A DNA stretch of 64,000 bases from JBBDJB01 sp040880125 (GTDB lineage: Bacteria > Planctomycetota > Planctomycetia > Pirellulales > JBBDJB01): positions 42,483 through 106,482 of the forward strand of contig JBBDJB010000031.1 of assembly GCA_040880125.1 (NCBI GenBank), written 5' to 3'. Each line of letters starts with the position of its first letter. Position 1 is the stretch's first letter. The notes under the pieces were generated by a model, which saw only the letters and a list, made by a program, of their open reading frames with translations, did not search any database and was not told where the DNA came from. A program made the position numbers and the translations under genes. This document shows positions 54,639 to 62,986 of the stretch, piece after piece.

Positions 54639-54986
54639 ATGCACATCCGCAGCGGCGACACGGTCGAGGTGATTACCGGCGCTGACCGCGGCACGCGCAG
54701 CCGCGTGTTGAGGGTCGACCATGAAAAGGGCAAGGCGGTCGTTGAAGGCGTGAACCGCGTGTACAAGCACGTCCGCCGCAGCCAGAAGCACCCGCAGGGG
54801 GGGCGGTTGTCCAAGGAGATGCCGGTTCAGCTTTCGAACCTGCAGTTGGTTTGCGAATCGTGCAAGCAGGCGGTTCGCACGGGCGTTCGCTTTCAGGACG
54901 ATGGTAGCAAGGACCGGTTCTGCAAGAAGTGCGGCGCGTCGATCGGACAAATTGCCCCGGCCAGGGCGGCCTACGCCAAGCGATAG
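54639..54986 (+). CDS. rplX: 50S ribosomal protein L24
   Basis: 115 residues. The KOW-type N-terminus (GDTVEVITGADRGTRSRVLRVDHEKGKAVVEGVN) is followed by a zinc-ribbon-like end with cysteines C72, C75, C95 and C98 (CESC...CKKC), as in many bacterial L24. L24 starts 50S assembly. It follows rplN by one base and precedes rplE by 55. Confidence 0.95.
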   Translation: MHIRSGDTVEVITGADRGTRSRVLRVDHEKGKAVVEGVNRVYKHVRRSQKHPQGGRLSKEMPVQLSNLQLVCESCKQAVRTGVRFQDDGSKDRFCKKCGASIGQIAPARAAYAKR

Positions 54987-55041
54987 TTAAGCACGAGCCT
55001 GACAATACAACGGTTTCATTTATTCGAAGCGATCTGGTCCC

Positions 55042-55605
55042 ATGACTCCACGGCTTCAAGAGACATACGTAAACGAGCTGGCGCCGGCCCTGGCGAAGCA
55101 ACTCGGATGCTCGAACGTCCATGCGATTCCCCGGTTGGAAAAGATCGTGGTCAGCATGGGCGTCGGCAGCGCCGCCACCGAGAAGAAGCACCTGGACGAG
55201 GCGGTCGACGCCATGGCGCATATCACCGGTCAAAAGCCGCTGGTGACTCGCGCCCGCAAGAGCGTGGCGGGCTTCCGTCTTCGCGAGGGGATGCCGATCG
55301 GATGCAAAGTGACGTTGCGTGGCACCCGGATGTACGAGTTTTTGGACCGGCTGATTTCGATCGCCCTGCCGCGAGTGCGTGACTTCCGGGGGCTGAACCC
55401 GGACGCCTTCGATCGGCACGGCAACTACAGCCTGGGCCTGGTCGAGCAATTGGTGTTCCCGGAACTGAACCCGGACAAGTTCACCCGCGTCCAGGGAATG
55501 AACGTGACGATCGTCACCTCGGCCGACAAGGATGATCATGCCCGGGAACTGCTGCGTGGCTTTGGCATGCCGTTCCGGACCGAGGACGCGGCCAATGCGG
55601 CCTAG
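55042..55605 (+). CDS. rplE: 50S ribosomal protein L5
   Basis: 187 residues. L5 signature IPRLEKIVVSMGVGSAATEKK, TGQKPLVTRARKSVAGFRLREGMPIGCKVTLRG, then DFRGLNPDAFDRHGNYSLGLVEQLVFPE. L5 binds 5S rRNA and contacts the P-site tRNA. The next gene is 123 bases away. Confidence 0.97.
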   Translation: MTPRLQETYVNELAPALAKQLGCSNVHAIPRLEKIVVSMGVGSAATEKKHLDEAVDAMAHITGQKPLVTRARKSVAGFRLREGMPIGCKVTLRGTRMYEFLDRLISIALPRVRDFRGLNPDAFDRHGNYSLGLVEQLVFPELNPDKFTRVQGMNVTIVTSADKDDHARELLRGFGMPFRTEDAANAA

Positions 55606-55728
55606 GGGGCCTTGTGCGGCGTAGGATGAGCGCACGGGCGACATGGACAATACGTGCGGCGAAAACGCGTGCGGCCGTGGTGCCGGACGCCGTCAGGTTA
55701 AACACACTGCTAATAGTCGAGATCTGCC

Positions 55729-55914
55729 GTGGCGAGTAAATCAAAGATTGCGAAGGCCGCCAGGGAGCCGAAGTACTCCAGTCGGCGTGAGATGCGCTGC
55801 CAGTTGTGTGGCAGGCCGCGAGCCGTGTACCGCAAATTCGGCGTTTGCCGTATTTGTTTCCGCCAGTTGGCGGACCAGGGTTTGATTCCAGGCGTTAAGA
55901 AGGCGAGTTGGTAA
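55729..55914 (+). CDS. rpsN: 30S ribosomal protein S14, zinc-binding type Z
   Basis: 61 residues from the GTG at 55729. The zinc ligands C24, C27, C40 and C43 (CQLC ... CRIC) define the short zinc-dependent form (S14 type Z). RREMRCQLCGRPRAVYRKFGVCRICFRQLA is typical. S14 stabilises the 30S head. A non-zinc S14 elsewhere in the genome would suggest zinc-responsive swapping; this window cannot show it. Confidence 0.96.
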   Translation: MASKSKIAKAAREPKYSSRREMRCQLCGRPRAVYRKFGVCRICFRQLADQGLIPGVKKASW

Positions 55915-55930
55915 GGGGACCTGAAACACT

Positions 55931-56326
55931 ATGATGACCGACCCGATCGCCGATATGTTGACCCGCATTCGAAACGCGGTGCGCATCGAGCGACCCGACG
56001 TGGAAATGCCGCTCTCCAAGGTGAAGCGTGGCGTGGCTGAAGTTCTCAAGCGTGAGGGCTACATCTGGGACTTCACCGAGGTCGAAGGCAAGCCGGCCAA
56101 GAGCCTCCGCATCGATTTGAAATACGGGCCCAACGGCGAGCAGGTGATTCGTCACGTCAAGCGGATCAGCAAGCCGGGGCGGCGCGTCTACAGCGGCGCC
56201 TCGGACTTAAAGCCGGTCCTCAACGGCCTGGGGATCTCCATCATCAGCACCAGCCGCGGCGTGATCAGCGACCGGGAAGCCCGGCAGCGGAACCTCGGCG
56301 GCGAGATCCTCTGCGAACTGTGGTAA
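55931..56326 (+). CDS. rpsH: 30S ribosomal protein S8
   Basis: 131 residues: MMTDPIADMLTRIRNAVRIERPDVEMPLSK, and the C-terminal GLGISIISTSRGVISDREARQRNLGGEILCELW, the S8 signature. Sixteen bases after rpsN. In E. coli S8 is the repressor of the spc operon. Confidence 0.97.
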   Translation: MMTDPIADMLTRIRNAVRIERPDVEMPLSKVKRGVAEVLKREGYIWDFTEVEGKPAKSLRIDLKYGPNGEQVIRHVKRISKPGRRVYSGASDLKPVLNGLGISIISTSRGVISDREARQRNLGGEILCELW

Positions 56327-56357
56327 GCGCGACCCGCGGCGGCCGACGCCGCATATA

Positions 56358-56393
56358 GTGCGTGAACGTGGCAGCGTGCGTGAACGTGGCAGC
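56358..56393. repeat. 18-base tandem duplication in the rpsH-rplF spacer
   Basis: GTGCGTGAACGTGGCAGC twice in a row, 22 bases before rplF. Confidence 0.92.
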
Positions 56394-56414
56394 CAAGCAA
56401 CAAGGCAATGTGAA

Positions 56415-56957
56415 ATGTCTCGAATCGGAAAACAACCAGTCTCGGTCCCCGACGGCGTGAAGGTCGCCGTCTCGGGTCAGGAGATCTCTGTGGAGGGCAA
56501 GCTGGGACAACTCCAGTGGAAGTGCCGTCCGGAGATCAAGGTCGAGATGGATAAAGAGAACAAGCAGGTCATCTGTACTCGGTCGAGCGAAGAACGGCCG
56601 ACCCGGGCGCTGCACGGCCTGACCCGCGCCTTAATTCAGAACATGGTCCTCGGCGTCTCGCAGGGCTACGAGAAGCGGCTGGAGATCGTTGGCGTCGGCT
56701 ATCTGGGCGCGGTGCAGGGCGACATCCTGCAGTTGCGCGTGGGCTTCGCGAACGAAGTTCACAAGAAGATCCCGCAGGGCCTGGACGTCACCTGCCCCGA
56801 CCAGACGCACGTCGTCATCAAGGGGCGCGATAAGCAACAGGTTGGGCAGTTCGCTGCAGAAGTGCGTGCTGTCCGCAAACCGGAACCGTACAAGGGCAAG
56901 GGCATCCGCTACGAGGGTGAGCAGGTTCGCCGCAAGGCCGGCAAGGCGGCTTCGTAG
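56415..56957 (+). CDS. rplF: 50S ribosomal protein L6
   Basis: 180 residues from the ATG at 56415 (MSRIGKQPVSVPDGVKV); the frame is open from 56358 through the tandem duplication, which is not L6-like. Conserved GVSQGYEKRLEIVGVGYLGAVQGDILQLRVGFANEV and the end EPYKGKGIRYEGEQVRRKAGK. L6 lies near the sarcin-ricin loop. Confidence 0.96.
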   Translation: MSRIGKQPVSVPDGVKVAVSGQEISVEGKLGQLQWKCRPEIKVEMDKENKQVICTRSSEERPTRALHGLTRALIQNMVLGVSQGYEKRLEIVGVGYLGAVQGDILQLRVGFANEVHKKIPQGLDVTCPDQTHVVIKGRDKQQVGQFAAEVRAVRKPEPYKGKGIRYEGEQVRRKAGKAAS

Positions 56958-57028
56958 TCGCCGGCCGGAACCGCCAGCCGGCAATCTTGGCTCTCGCCTG
57001 TCAGTTTGGAAAAGTAGGACCATCCGCC

Positions 57029-57397
57029 GTGAACCACGAACGAGCATCACTTCAAAGACGCCAGCGACGCAGCTTCCGCGTCCGCAAGCGGCTGCTGGGA
57101 ACGACCGATCAACCGCGCCTGAGCGTGTATCGCAGTCATAAGCACATTTACGCCCAGCTTATCGACGATTCGCAGGGTCGAACCCTGGCGGCCGTCAGCA
57201 CGCTGGACACCGATCTCCGCGGCCAGTTGTCTTATGGCGGCAACATCGAGGCCGCCAAGGCGGTCGGCAAGGCACTGGCGGAGAAGGCTTCTGCCGCCGG
57301 CGTGAAGCGTGTCTGTTTCGACCGCGGTCCGTTCAAGTATCATGGCCGCGTGGCGGCCCTGGCGGATGCCGCGCGCGAAGCCGGCTTGTCGCTATAA
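57029..57397 (+). CDS. rplR: 50S ribosomal protein L18
   Basis: 122 residues from the GTG at 57029 (VNHERASLQRRQRRSFRVRK); the frame opens at 56987. The L18 pattern is TDQPRLSVYRSHKHIYAQLIDDSQGRTLAAVSTLD, then GKALAEKASAAGVKRVCFDRGPFKYHGRVAALADAAREAGL. L18 binds 5S rRNA with L5. Confidence 0.95.
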   Translation: MNHERASLQRRQRRSFRVRKRLLGTTDQPRLSVYRSHKHIYAQLIDDSQGRTLAAVSTLDTDLRGQLSYGGNIEAAKAVGKALAEKASAAGVKRVCFDRGPFKYHGRVAALADAAREAGLSL

Positions 57398-57485
57398 ACC
57401 GATCCAAGGCATCGAACCGCCGAACTACCCCTACAACAAAACCTACTCCCAACGCATCGTTCGTTCGATCAAGGAGCAGCCCGTC

Positions 57486-57971
57486 GTGGCCAAGGATACT
57501 AACCGAGGCGAATACGTCGAAAAAGTCGTCAAGATCAAGCGCTGTGCCGCGGTGGTCAAAGGCGGTCGCCGCTTCAGCTTTGCGGCAATGGTCGTGGTGG
57601 GCGACGGCAAAGGCCGCGTAGGATGGGGCTATGGCAAGGCCAACGAGGTACCCCCCAGCGTCGAGAAGGCGGTCAAGGAGGGCATGCGCTCGATGGTCGA
57701 GATCGAAATAGAAGACGGCACCATCCCGCACAAGATCGTGGGGCGTTTTGGCGCCGCCCAAGTCGTGCTCGTGCCGGCCTCGCCCGGTACGGGGGTGATC
57801 GCCGGGGCGGCGGTACGGGCCGTCTGCGAGGCGGCCGGCATTAGCGACATCCTCACCAAGAGCTTCGGCTCGAACAATCCTATCTCGCTCGTCAAGGCGA
57901 CCATCGAAGCGCTGCAGCGTGCCCGCTCGCGCCGCGCGGTCGAGCATTTGCGCGGAGTTCAGCTCACATGA
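57486..57971 (+). CDS. rpsE: 30S ribosomal protein S5
   Basis: 161 residues from the GTG at 57486, supported by AAGGAGC at 57472-57478; the frame is open upstream to 57309, inside rplR, without S5 content. The S5 motifs are VVKIKRCAAVVKGGRRFSFAAMVVVGDGKGRVGWGYGKA and VLVPASPGTGVIAGAAVRAVCEAAGISDILTKSFGSNNP. Its stop overlaps the rplO start by 4 bases; the usual rpmD is absent between them. Confidence 0.96.
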   Translation: MAKDTNRGEYVEKVVKIKRCAAVVKGGRRFSFAAMVVVGDGKGRVGWGYGKANEVPPSVEKAVKEGMRSMVEIEIEDGTIPHKIVGRFGAAQVVLVPASPGTGVIAGAAVRAVCEAAGISDILTKSFGSNNPISLVKATIEALQRARSRRAVEHLRGVQLT

Positions 57972-58453
57972 ACTTGAACGAAATTCATCGCGGCATCCAC
58001 AAGCACAAGAAGCGCAAGCGGATCGGGCGCGGCCCTGGCTCCGGCCACGGGAAGACGGCCGGACGGGGTCACAATGGCCAAGGTTCGCGAGCCGGGTCGT
58101 CGGTCCATCCGACGTTTCAAGGCGGCACCATGCCGCTAGTCCGGCGGATTCCCAAGCGCGGCTTCAATAACCGCTGGGCGGCCGTCGTGGCAGTCGTTAA
58201 TGTTAGCGATCTGGAAGATGCTTTCGGCGCCGGCGAGGAAGTTACGCCCGAGACGCTGCGCGAAAAGAATCTTGCCAAGGGTGTCTACGACCAGCTCAAG
58301 GTATTGGGCGATGGTGAACTGACTAAGAAGCTCAAGGTCTCCGCCCACCGGTTCAGCAAAAGCGCGTTGGAGAAGATCCAGCAGTCCGGCGGCGAGGCCA
58401 TCGTGATTTCCGGCCGACCGGCTCGCAAACGGGCGAAGACCACGGAAGAATAA
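57968..58453 (+). CDS. rplO: 50S ribosomal protein L15
   Basis: 161 residues. The N-terminal Gly/Arg-rich part (GRGPGSGHGKTAGRGHNGQGSRAGSSVHPTFQGGTMPLVRRIPKRGF) winds into 23S rRNA, and the globular end (VSAHRFSKSALEKIQQSGGEAIVI) is typical. Coupled to rpsE through ATGA. Confidence 0.96.
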   Translation: MNLNEIHRGIHKHKKRKRIGRGPGSGHGKTAGRGHNGQGSRAGSSVHPTFQGGTMPLVRRIPKRGFNNRWAAVVAVVNVSDLEDAFGAGEEVTPETLREKNLAKGVYDQLKVLGDGELTKKLKVSAHRFSKSALEKIQQSGGEAIVISGRPARKRAKTTEE

Positions 58454-58575
58454 CCACCGGTGAGCCGTAGCCTCGCTTCGAGGCTCGACTCGATACACAG
58501 GCTCACACGCCGCGCCGAGGGAGTGGCCAGGCGTCGTTTCGGGGTCCTCCCCACCGAAGAAGGATCGTTCGAGCC

Positions 58576-59919
58576 ATGCTGGAAAAGATTCGCATCGTCT
58601 TCACGATACCCGAGCTGAGGCGGAAGATCCTCCTCACGCTGGGCCTGCTGGCAGTCTATCGCATCGGCTGGCAGATTCCGCTGCCGATTGTCGACCGCGA
58701 GCAGATGACCGCCTTCGCGCAGGAAGAGGGCGGCTTGTCCGATCTTTTCTCTGCCGTGGCCGTCTTCAGCGCCAGCCAGCTCAATCAGGCCACGATCTTC
58801 GGCCTGGGCATCATGCCCTATATTTCCGCCTCGATTATTTTCCAACTGCTCGGCAGCGTTTGGGCGCCCATCGAGCAGTTGCAGAAGGAGGGCGAAAGCG
58901 GCCGCAAGAAGATCAATGAATACACGCGCTACGCTACCGTTGCGCTCTGCCTGCTGCAAAGCTGGTTTTACGTTCAATTCATCGTTCGCTACGACTTGGC
59001 CAGCAACGTCTTCCTCGCCACGCCGGGCGACTCCAGCAGTCTCTACTTCAGTTGGCAGATCGTGGCGGTGCTGACGATGACTGCCGGCACCGTCTTTTTG
59101 ATGTGGCTCGGCGAGCAGATCGACGAGTTCGGAATCGGTAACGGCATCAGCCTGCTCATCATGGCCGGTATCCTCGCCCGCATGCCGGGCGCGGGCTGGG
59201 AGCTTCTCCAGCAGACGCAGTTTGAACTGGGTACCGGATCCGGCAAGCTGGGCGTCGAGACGCTGATCGTGTTGGCGGCCATGTTCGTCGCGGTGGTGGC
59301 GGGCGTGGTGTTCATCACGCTCGGACAGCGGAGGATTCCCACTCAGACCGCCAAGCACGTTCGCGGCCGCAGGGCGTTCGGCGGCACGCGGCAGTATCTC
59401 CCTCTGCGCGTGAACCAGGCCGGTGTGATGCCGATCATCTTCGCCAGCAGCCTGCTATTGTTCCCCACCATGATCGTGCAGCAACTCGCCAATCGCTGGC
59501 CGGAAATCTGGAACCCGGTCAACCAGTCGCTCACCCACTCTGCCTGGGTGTACAACGTGCTCTACATTCTGCTGATTTATTTCTTCTGCTACTTCTGGAC
59601 GGCCATCACCTTCAATCCGAAGGACATGTCGGAGAACCTCAAGAACTTCGGCACGTTCATCCCCGGCTATCGGCCGGGAAAGCGCACGGCCGACTACCTG
59701 GAGAAGGTCATGGTGCGAATCACCTACGTCGGCGCTGGCTTTTTGGCCATCGTCGCCGTCATCCCCACCATCGTCTCCGCCTGGCTGGGTGTCAGTTACA
59801 GCGTCGCCAGCTTTTACGGAGGCACTGGGCTGCTCATCGCCGTCAGCGTGGCCTTCGATCTCGTCCAGAAAATCGACAGCCATCTGGTCATGAGAAACTA
59901 CAAAGGCCTGCTGGAATAG
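58576..59919 (+). CDS. secY: Preprotein translocase channel SecY
   Basis: 447 residues with ten membrane helices. Diagnostic sequences include LGLLAVYRIGWQIPLP, LGIMPYISASIIFQLL, GEQIDEFGIGNGISLLIMAGI, RQYLPLRVNQAGVMPIIFASSLL and the cytoplasmic loop FIPGYRPGKRTADYLEKVMVRITYVGA. SecY forms the protein-conducting channel with SecE (32.7 kb) and SecG. It follows rplO and precedes adk, the usual order. The spacer of 122 bases contains no clear terminator. Confidence 0.97.
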   Translation: MLEKIRIVFTIPELRRKILLTLGLLAVYRIGWQIPLPIVDREQMTAFAQEEGGLSDLFSAVAVFSASQLNQATIFGLGIMPYISASIIFQLLGSVWAPIEQLQKEGESGRKKINEYTRYATVALCLLQSWFYVQFIVRYDLASNVFLATPGDSSSLYFSWQIVAVLTMTAGTVFLMWLGEQIDEFGIGNGISLLIMAGILARMPGAGWELLQQTQFELGTGSGKLGVETLIVLAAMFVAVVAGVVFITLGQRRIPTQTAKHVRGRRAFGGTRQYLPLRVNQAGVMPIIFASSLLLFPTMIVQQLANRWPEIWNPVNQSLTHSAWVYNVLYILLIYFFCYFWTAITFNPKDMSENLKNFGTFIPGYRPGKRTADYLEKVMVRITYVGAGFLAIVAVIPTIVSAWLGVSYSVASFYGGTGLLIAVSVAFDLVQKIDSHLVMRNYKGLLE

Positions 59920-59977
59920 TTGCCACTTCGTCGGGCTCTTGCTGCCGATGGTTCCGCACGCCGAGAGCTGCAGCATC

Positions 59978-60553
59978 ATGCGGATCGTATTTATCGGCCC
60001 ACCGGGCGCTGGGAAGGGTACGCAGGCCGTGCGGCTGGCCGAGTATCTAGAGGTCCCTCATCTCTCCACCGGCGAGATACTGCGAGAGGCCCAGGCCCAA
60101 CGCACTGCCCTGGGAGACATCGCCTCCCAGTACATCAACGACGGGCGGCTGGTGCCCGACGAGATCATCGTCCGGGTCGTGGCCCAGCGGATCGAACAGC
60201 CGGACTGTGACCAGGGCTGCCTGTTCGATGGTTTTCCCCGCACGCTTCCGCAGGCCGAGTCGCTCGACGCCCTGCTGGCGGCCCAACAACAGCAGCCGCT
60301 CGACCTGGTGCTGAATCTGACGGTCGACGAGGAGGAGCTCATCCGGCGACTGGTTCAACGTGGCCGCGTCGACGATCACCTGGCGGCCATCCAGGAGAGG
60401 CTGGCCGAATTCCGGTCGCTCACTCAACCGGTGCTGGAGTATTACCAATCGCGCGGCCTGCTGCACAACATTGAAGGGAGCGGAACTCCCGATGCGGTCG
60501 CCGGCCGCATTCGAACCATTGTCGATCCGATATTGCAAAGCCGTTCTTCCTAG
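59978..60553 (+). CDS. adk: Adenylate kinase, short-LID form
   Basis: 191 residues from the ATG at 59978 (MRIVFIGPPGAGKGTQAVRLAEYL). The P-loop GPPGAGKGT, STGEILREA, FDGFPRTLPQAESL and RRLVQRGRVDDHLAAIQERL are clear. The LID is a short loop, with no zinc-binding Cys set, unlike the long-LID enzymes. The enzyme balances ATP, ADP and AMP. The frame opens at 59939. It lies between secY and map. Confidence 0.94.
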   Translation: MRIVFIGPPGAGKGTQAVRLAEYLEVPHLSTGEILREAQAQRTALGDIASQYINDGRLVPDEIIVRVVAQRIEQPDCDQGCLFDGFPRTLPQAESLDALLAAQQQQPLDLVLNLTVDEEELIRRLVQRGRVDDHLAAIQERLAEFRSLTQPVLEYYQSRGLLHNIEGSGTPDAVAGRIRTIVDPILQSRSS

Positions 60554-60717
60554 TGCGGCGGTGCCCTGTGCCGCTTCGCGGGGGGCGCAATCGAAAGCCG
60601 AAAATCATCGAGCAGTGCGGATCGGCCCGGCTCCGCGGAAGATCGCCAAGGTCATCGGCGACATCGTACGACAACATGTGGAATAGTTCGGTCAGAACGT
60701 AGCGAAAGGAGCCGCGT

Positions 60718-61548
60718 GTGCGGAACCTGAAGTCGAACCGGGAAATCGGCCTGATGCGCAAGGCCGGGCTTGTTGTTTGGGAAGCCCACCAGATCGCCGC
60801 GAAGTTGATCCGTCCCGGTGTGACCACCGGCGAAGTCGACGCGGCGGTTGAAGAGTATTTTCGCGAGTGCGGTGCCGAGCCGCTGTTCAAGAATTATCCC
60901 CACAGCCAGCGCAATAAGCCCGCCTTCCCGGCGGTCACCTGCATTTCCGTCAACGAGGAGATCGTGCACGGCATCCCCGGCGATCGCGTGCTGGTCGAGG
61001 GCGACGTCGTCAGCATCGATACCGGCGTCCGGCTGGGCGGCTGGTGCGGTGATGCGGCCGTGACGCATCCGGTGGGCGAGGTTTCGCGCGAAGCGCAGCG
61101 GCTGTTGGATGTCACGCGCGGGACGCTGGAGCTGGCCATCGAGCTGATGGGGAAGAAATCGATGTGGGGCGAAGTCGCCGCCGAGATGGCCGAATACGTG
61201 AAGGAAAACGGCTTCTCCACGGTCGAGTGTTTCGTGGGCCACGGCATCGGGCGCGAGATGCACGAAGATCCGCAAGTGCCGAATTTCGTCAGCCGCCAAC
61301 TTCGCGGTAGTGGCGACTTTCGGATCGAGCCGGGTTTGGTCATCGCGGTCGAGCCGATGGTGAACATGGGCGGCCGACGCGTGAAGAGCCTGCCCGACCA
61401 CTGGACGCAATCGGCGATGGACGGCAAGCCCAGCGCCCACTTCGAACACACCGTGGCCATTACGAATGAGGGGCCGCGACCGCTTACGATCGCTCCCACG
61501 TCCAAGGAACTGGCCAGCATGCCGGGCCGATCCAGCATGCCCGGCTGA
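60718..61548 (+). CDS. map: Methionine aminopeptidase type I
   Basis: 276 residues from the GTG at 60718, with AAAGGAG before it. The five metal ligands are visible: D in SIDTGV, D in CGDAAVTHPV, H in VGHGIGREMHEDP, E in AVEPMVNMG and E in FEHTVAI. The C-terminal end (SMPGRSSMPG) is encoded inside an 18-base tandem repeat and is probably not needed for activity. The enzyme removes the initiator methionine from new proteins. No infA or rpmJ follows. Confidence 0.96.
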   Translation: MRNLKSNREIGLMRKAGLVVWEAHQIAAKLIRPGVTTGEVDAAVEEYFRECGAEPLFKNYPHSQRNKPAFPAVTCISVNEEIVHGIPGDRVLVEGDVVSIDTGVRLGGWCGDAAVTHPVGEVSREAQRLLDVTRGTLELAIELMGKKSMWGEVAAEMAEYVKENGFSTVECFVGHGIGREMHEDPQVPNFVSRQLRGSGDFRIEPGLVIAVEPMVNMGGRRVKSLPDHWTQSAMDGKPSAHFEHTVAITNEGPRPLTIAPTSKELASMPGRSSMPG

Positions 61549-61585
61549 TCCAGCATGCCCGGCTGACCCAGCATTCTCGGCCAGC
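61514..61585. repeat. Four tandem 18-base units at the end of map
   Basis: Units beginning CCAGCATGCC at 61514, 61532, 61550 and (diverged) 61568; the map stop codon is in the second unit. Each copy is in frame with map, so unit number could change the length of the tail. Confidence 0.9.
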
Positions 61586-61696
61586 GCTGTGCGACGCGGC
61601 GGTGTTCACGCTGCAGCACCTGTTCACGCGGCTGCACCTGATGAAGTCAGCCCACGCGATTCGTGTTCATCTGCCCACTTCTCGCCACCCTCGGGA

Positions 61697-61927
61697 TCAG
61701 GTGTATTCCTTCATTGCCGCAAAACCGGCGTCGGTGAGTGAGTACCCGCCCTTGAAGCGCTCTTCGATCAGGAGGTCCTTGTCGGTCATATTCCTAAGGG
61801 CCGTACGGTACTTCTTGAAATTCGGACCTGCGAAGCAGAGCATCTGGCCGGGCGTGATGAGATATTGGCGAAAGGTTCTCAGGACGCTTTGTTCGGTTTC
61901 CGTCAGCACGGTTTCCCCCTTTTCCAT
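61697..61927 (-). CDS. Small winged-helix-like protein of unknown function
   Basis: 76 residues from the ATG at 61927 (MEKGETVLTETEQSVLRTFR); an upstream ATG at 62002 is also in frame. The pattern LTETEQSVLRTFRQYLITPGQ, KYRTALRNMTDKDLLIEERFKGGYSLTDAGFAAMK suggests a winged-helix DNA-binding fold (helix, helix, wing GGYSLTDAG). Family not recognised. Confidence 0.55.
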   Translation of the reverse strand: MEKGETVLTETEQSVLRTFRQYLITPGQMLCFAGPNFKKYRTALRNMTDKDLLIEERFKGGYSLTDAGFAAMKEYT

Positions 61928-62166
61928 TCGAGTTGTTGTTGCTTGAGATGGGTGGGACCGCTGGAAATTCCCTTTCGTGCGGACGCCGGCGCTCATCCGC
62001 AATGTGCGTCACGAATGTCCACCAAGTGCGGCAAAGCTGTCGCCTCAAGCAGTGGACGCCGGTTCGACCCTCTTACCGCCGGTCGTTGCGCGCATCCCGC
62101 CCGACGTGGCGATATTCTCGGCCAGGAATAAAGCCATCCGTGGCGTGGAATCTCGACGTGCCGGAC

Positions 62167-62583
62167 TCAATAGCGGCCGCCGCGGCCACCTCGTCCGCCG
62201 CCGCTACCACCGCCACCGCTGCCTCCGCGTCCGCCACCACCACCGCCGCCGTAGCCGCCGCCACCGCCGCCGCGGCCACCACCGTACCCGCCACGTCCAC
62301 CACCACCACCGCCACCGCCGCCACCGCGGCGTTCTTCTCGCGGCCTGGCTTCGTTGACGGTCAACGGTCGTCCGTCGTGGTCGGTCTCGTGAAGTCCCTG
62401 GATGGCCGCCTGGGCCTCCGCGTCGTTGGACATTTCGACGAAGCCGAAGCCTTTGCTGCGGCCGGTGTCACGATCGGCAATGACCTCCGCGCTCTCGACC
62501 GTTCCGAATTGGCCGAATAGCTGCTCCAGGTCGGAGCTGGAGACGTTAAAACTGAGATTCCCGCAATACAGTTTCTTTCCCAC
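62167..62583 (-). CDS. RRM-domain RNA-binding protein with Gly-rich tail
   Basis: 138 residues from the GTG at 62583, with AGGAGA upstream. Residues 1-80 form an RNA recognition motif: KKLYCGNLSFNVSSSDLEQLF (RNP2-like LYCGNL) and GRSKGFGFVEMSN (RNP1 KGFGFVEM). The rest is a run of Gly, Arg and Tyr repeats (RGGYGGGRGGGGGGYGGGG) that would be disordered. Bacterial RRM-Gly proteins of this type occur in cyanobacteria and planctomycetes and are often cold-induced; here the role is unknown. RNA chaperone activity is likely. Confidence 0.92.
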   Translation of the reverse strand: MGKKLYCGNLSFNVSSSDLEQLFGQFGTVESAEVIADRDTGRSKGFGFVEMSNDAEAQAAIQGLHETDHDGRPLTVNEARPREERRGGGGGGGGGGRGGYGGGRGGGGGGYGGGGGGGRGGSGGGGSGGGRGGRGGRY

Positions 62584-62986
62584 CGAACATCTCCTGTGCG
62601 AGGGAAGGGCGGCCTGCTTTACCACTTTCCAGGCCGATAAGAAATGGGCCAATGTGGCGGCCCACTAGGTGGGACGGTTCCGTGAGCGGGCGAAGGACCG
62701 ACTGCAATACCATGGCCGTCCCTCGCAACATAATCTTAAAAGAGGCAAGAAGCGTCGATTCGGAACGTCATTGTACCGCATCGGCGCACGGTACGAAAGT
62801 GCCGGGAGATCCCGTCCACGGCACCGCCCGCCACCCGCGTCCCGGGCAGGCCGAGCGGATTGCCGATACCCCGGCTTGCGACGGTGCCAAACCCGCGATC
62901 ACGTGACCACCAGTGGACACTCCGGTACCCAATTCACCCGTCTTCGCCCGGTCCGCGAGGTGTGCCCGCGCCCGTGTCGGCGGGTG
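62584..62986. other. Intergenic region, nothing recognised
   Basis: About 400 bases upstream of the RRM gene and downstream of the BtuF-like gene. Open frames here are short and without family resemblance. No repeat or convincing promoter was found. Confidence 0.5.

Noticed and set aside
60554..60717. Possible infA or rpmJ between adk and map
   Set aside because: No frame shows the IF-1 or L36 patterns; only a ribosome-binding site for map is visible.
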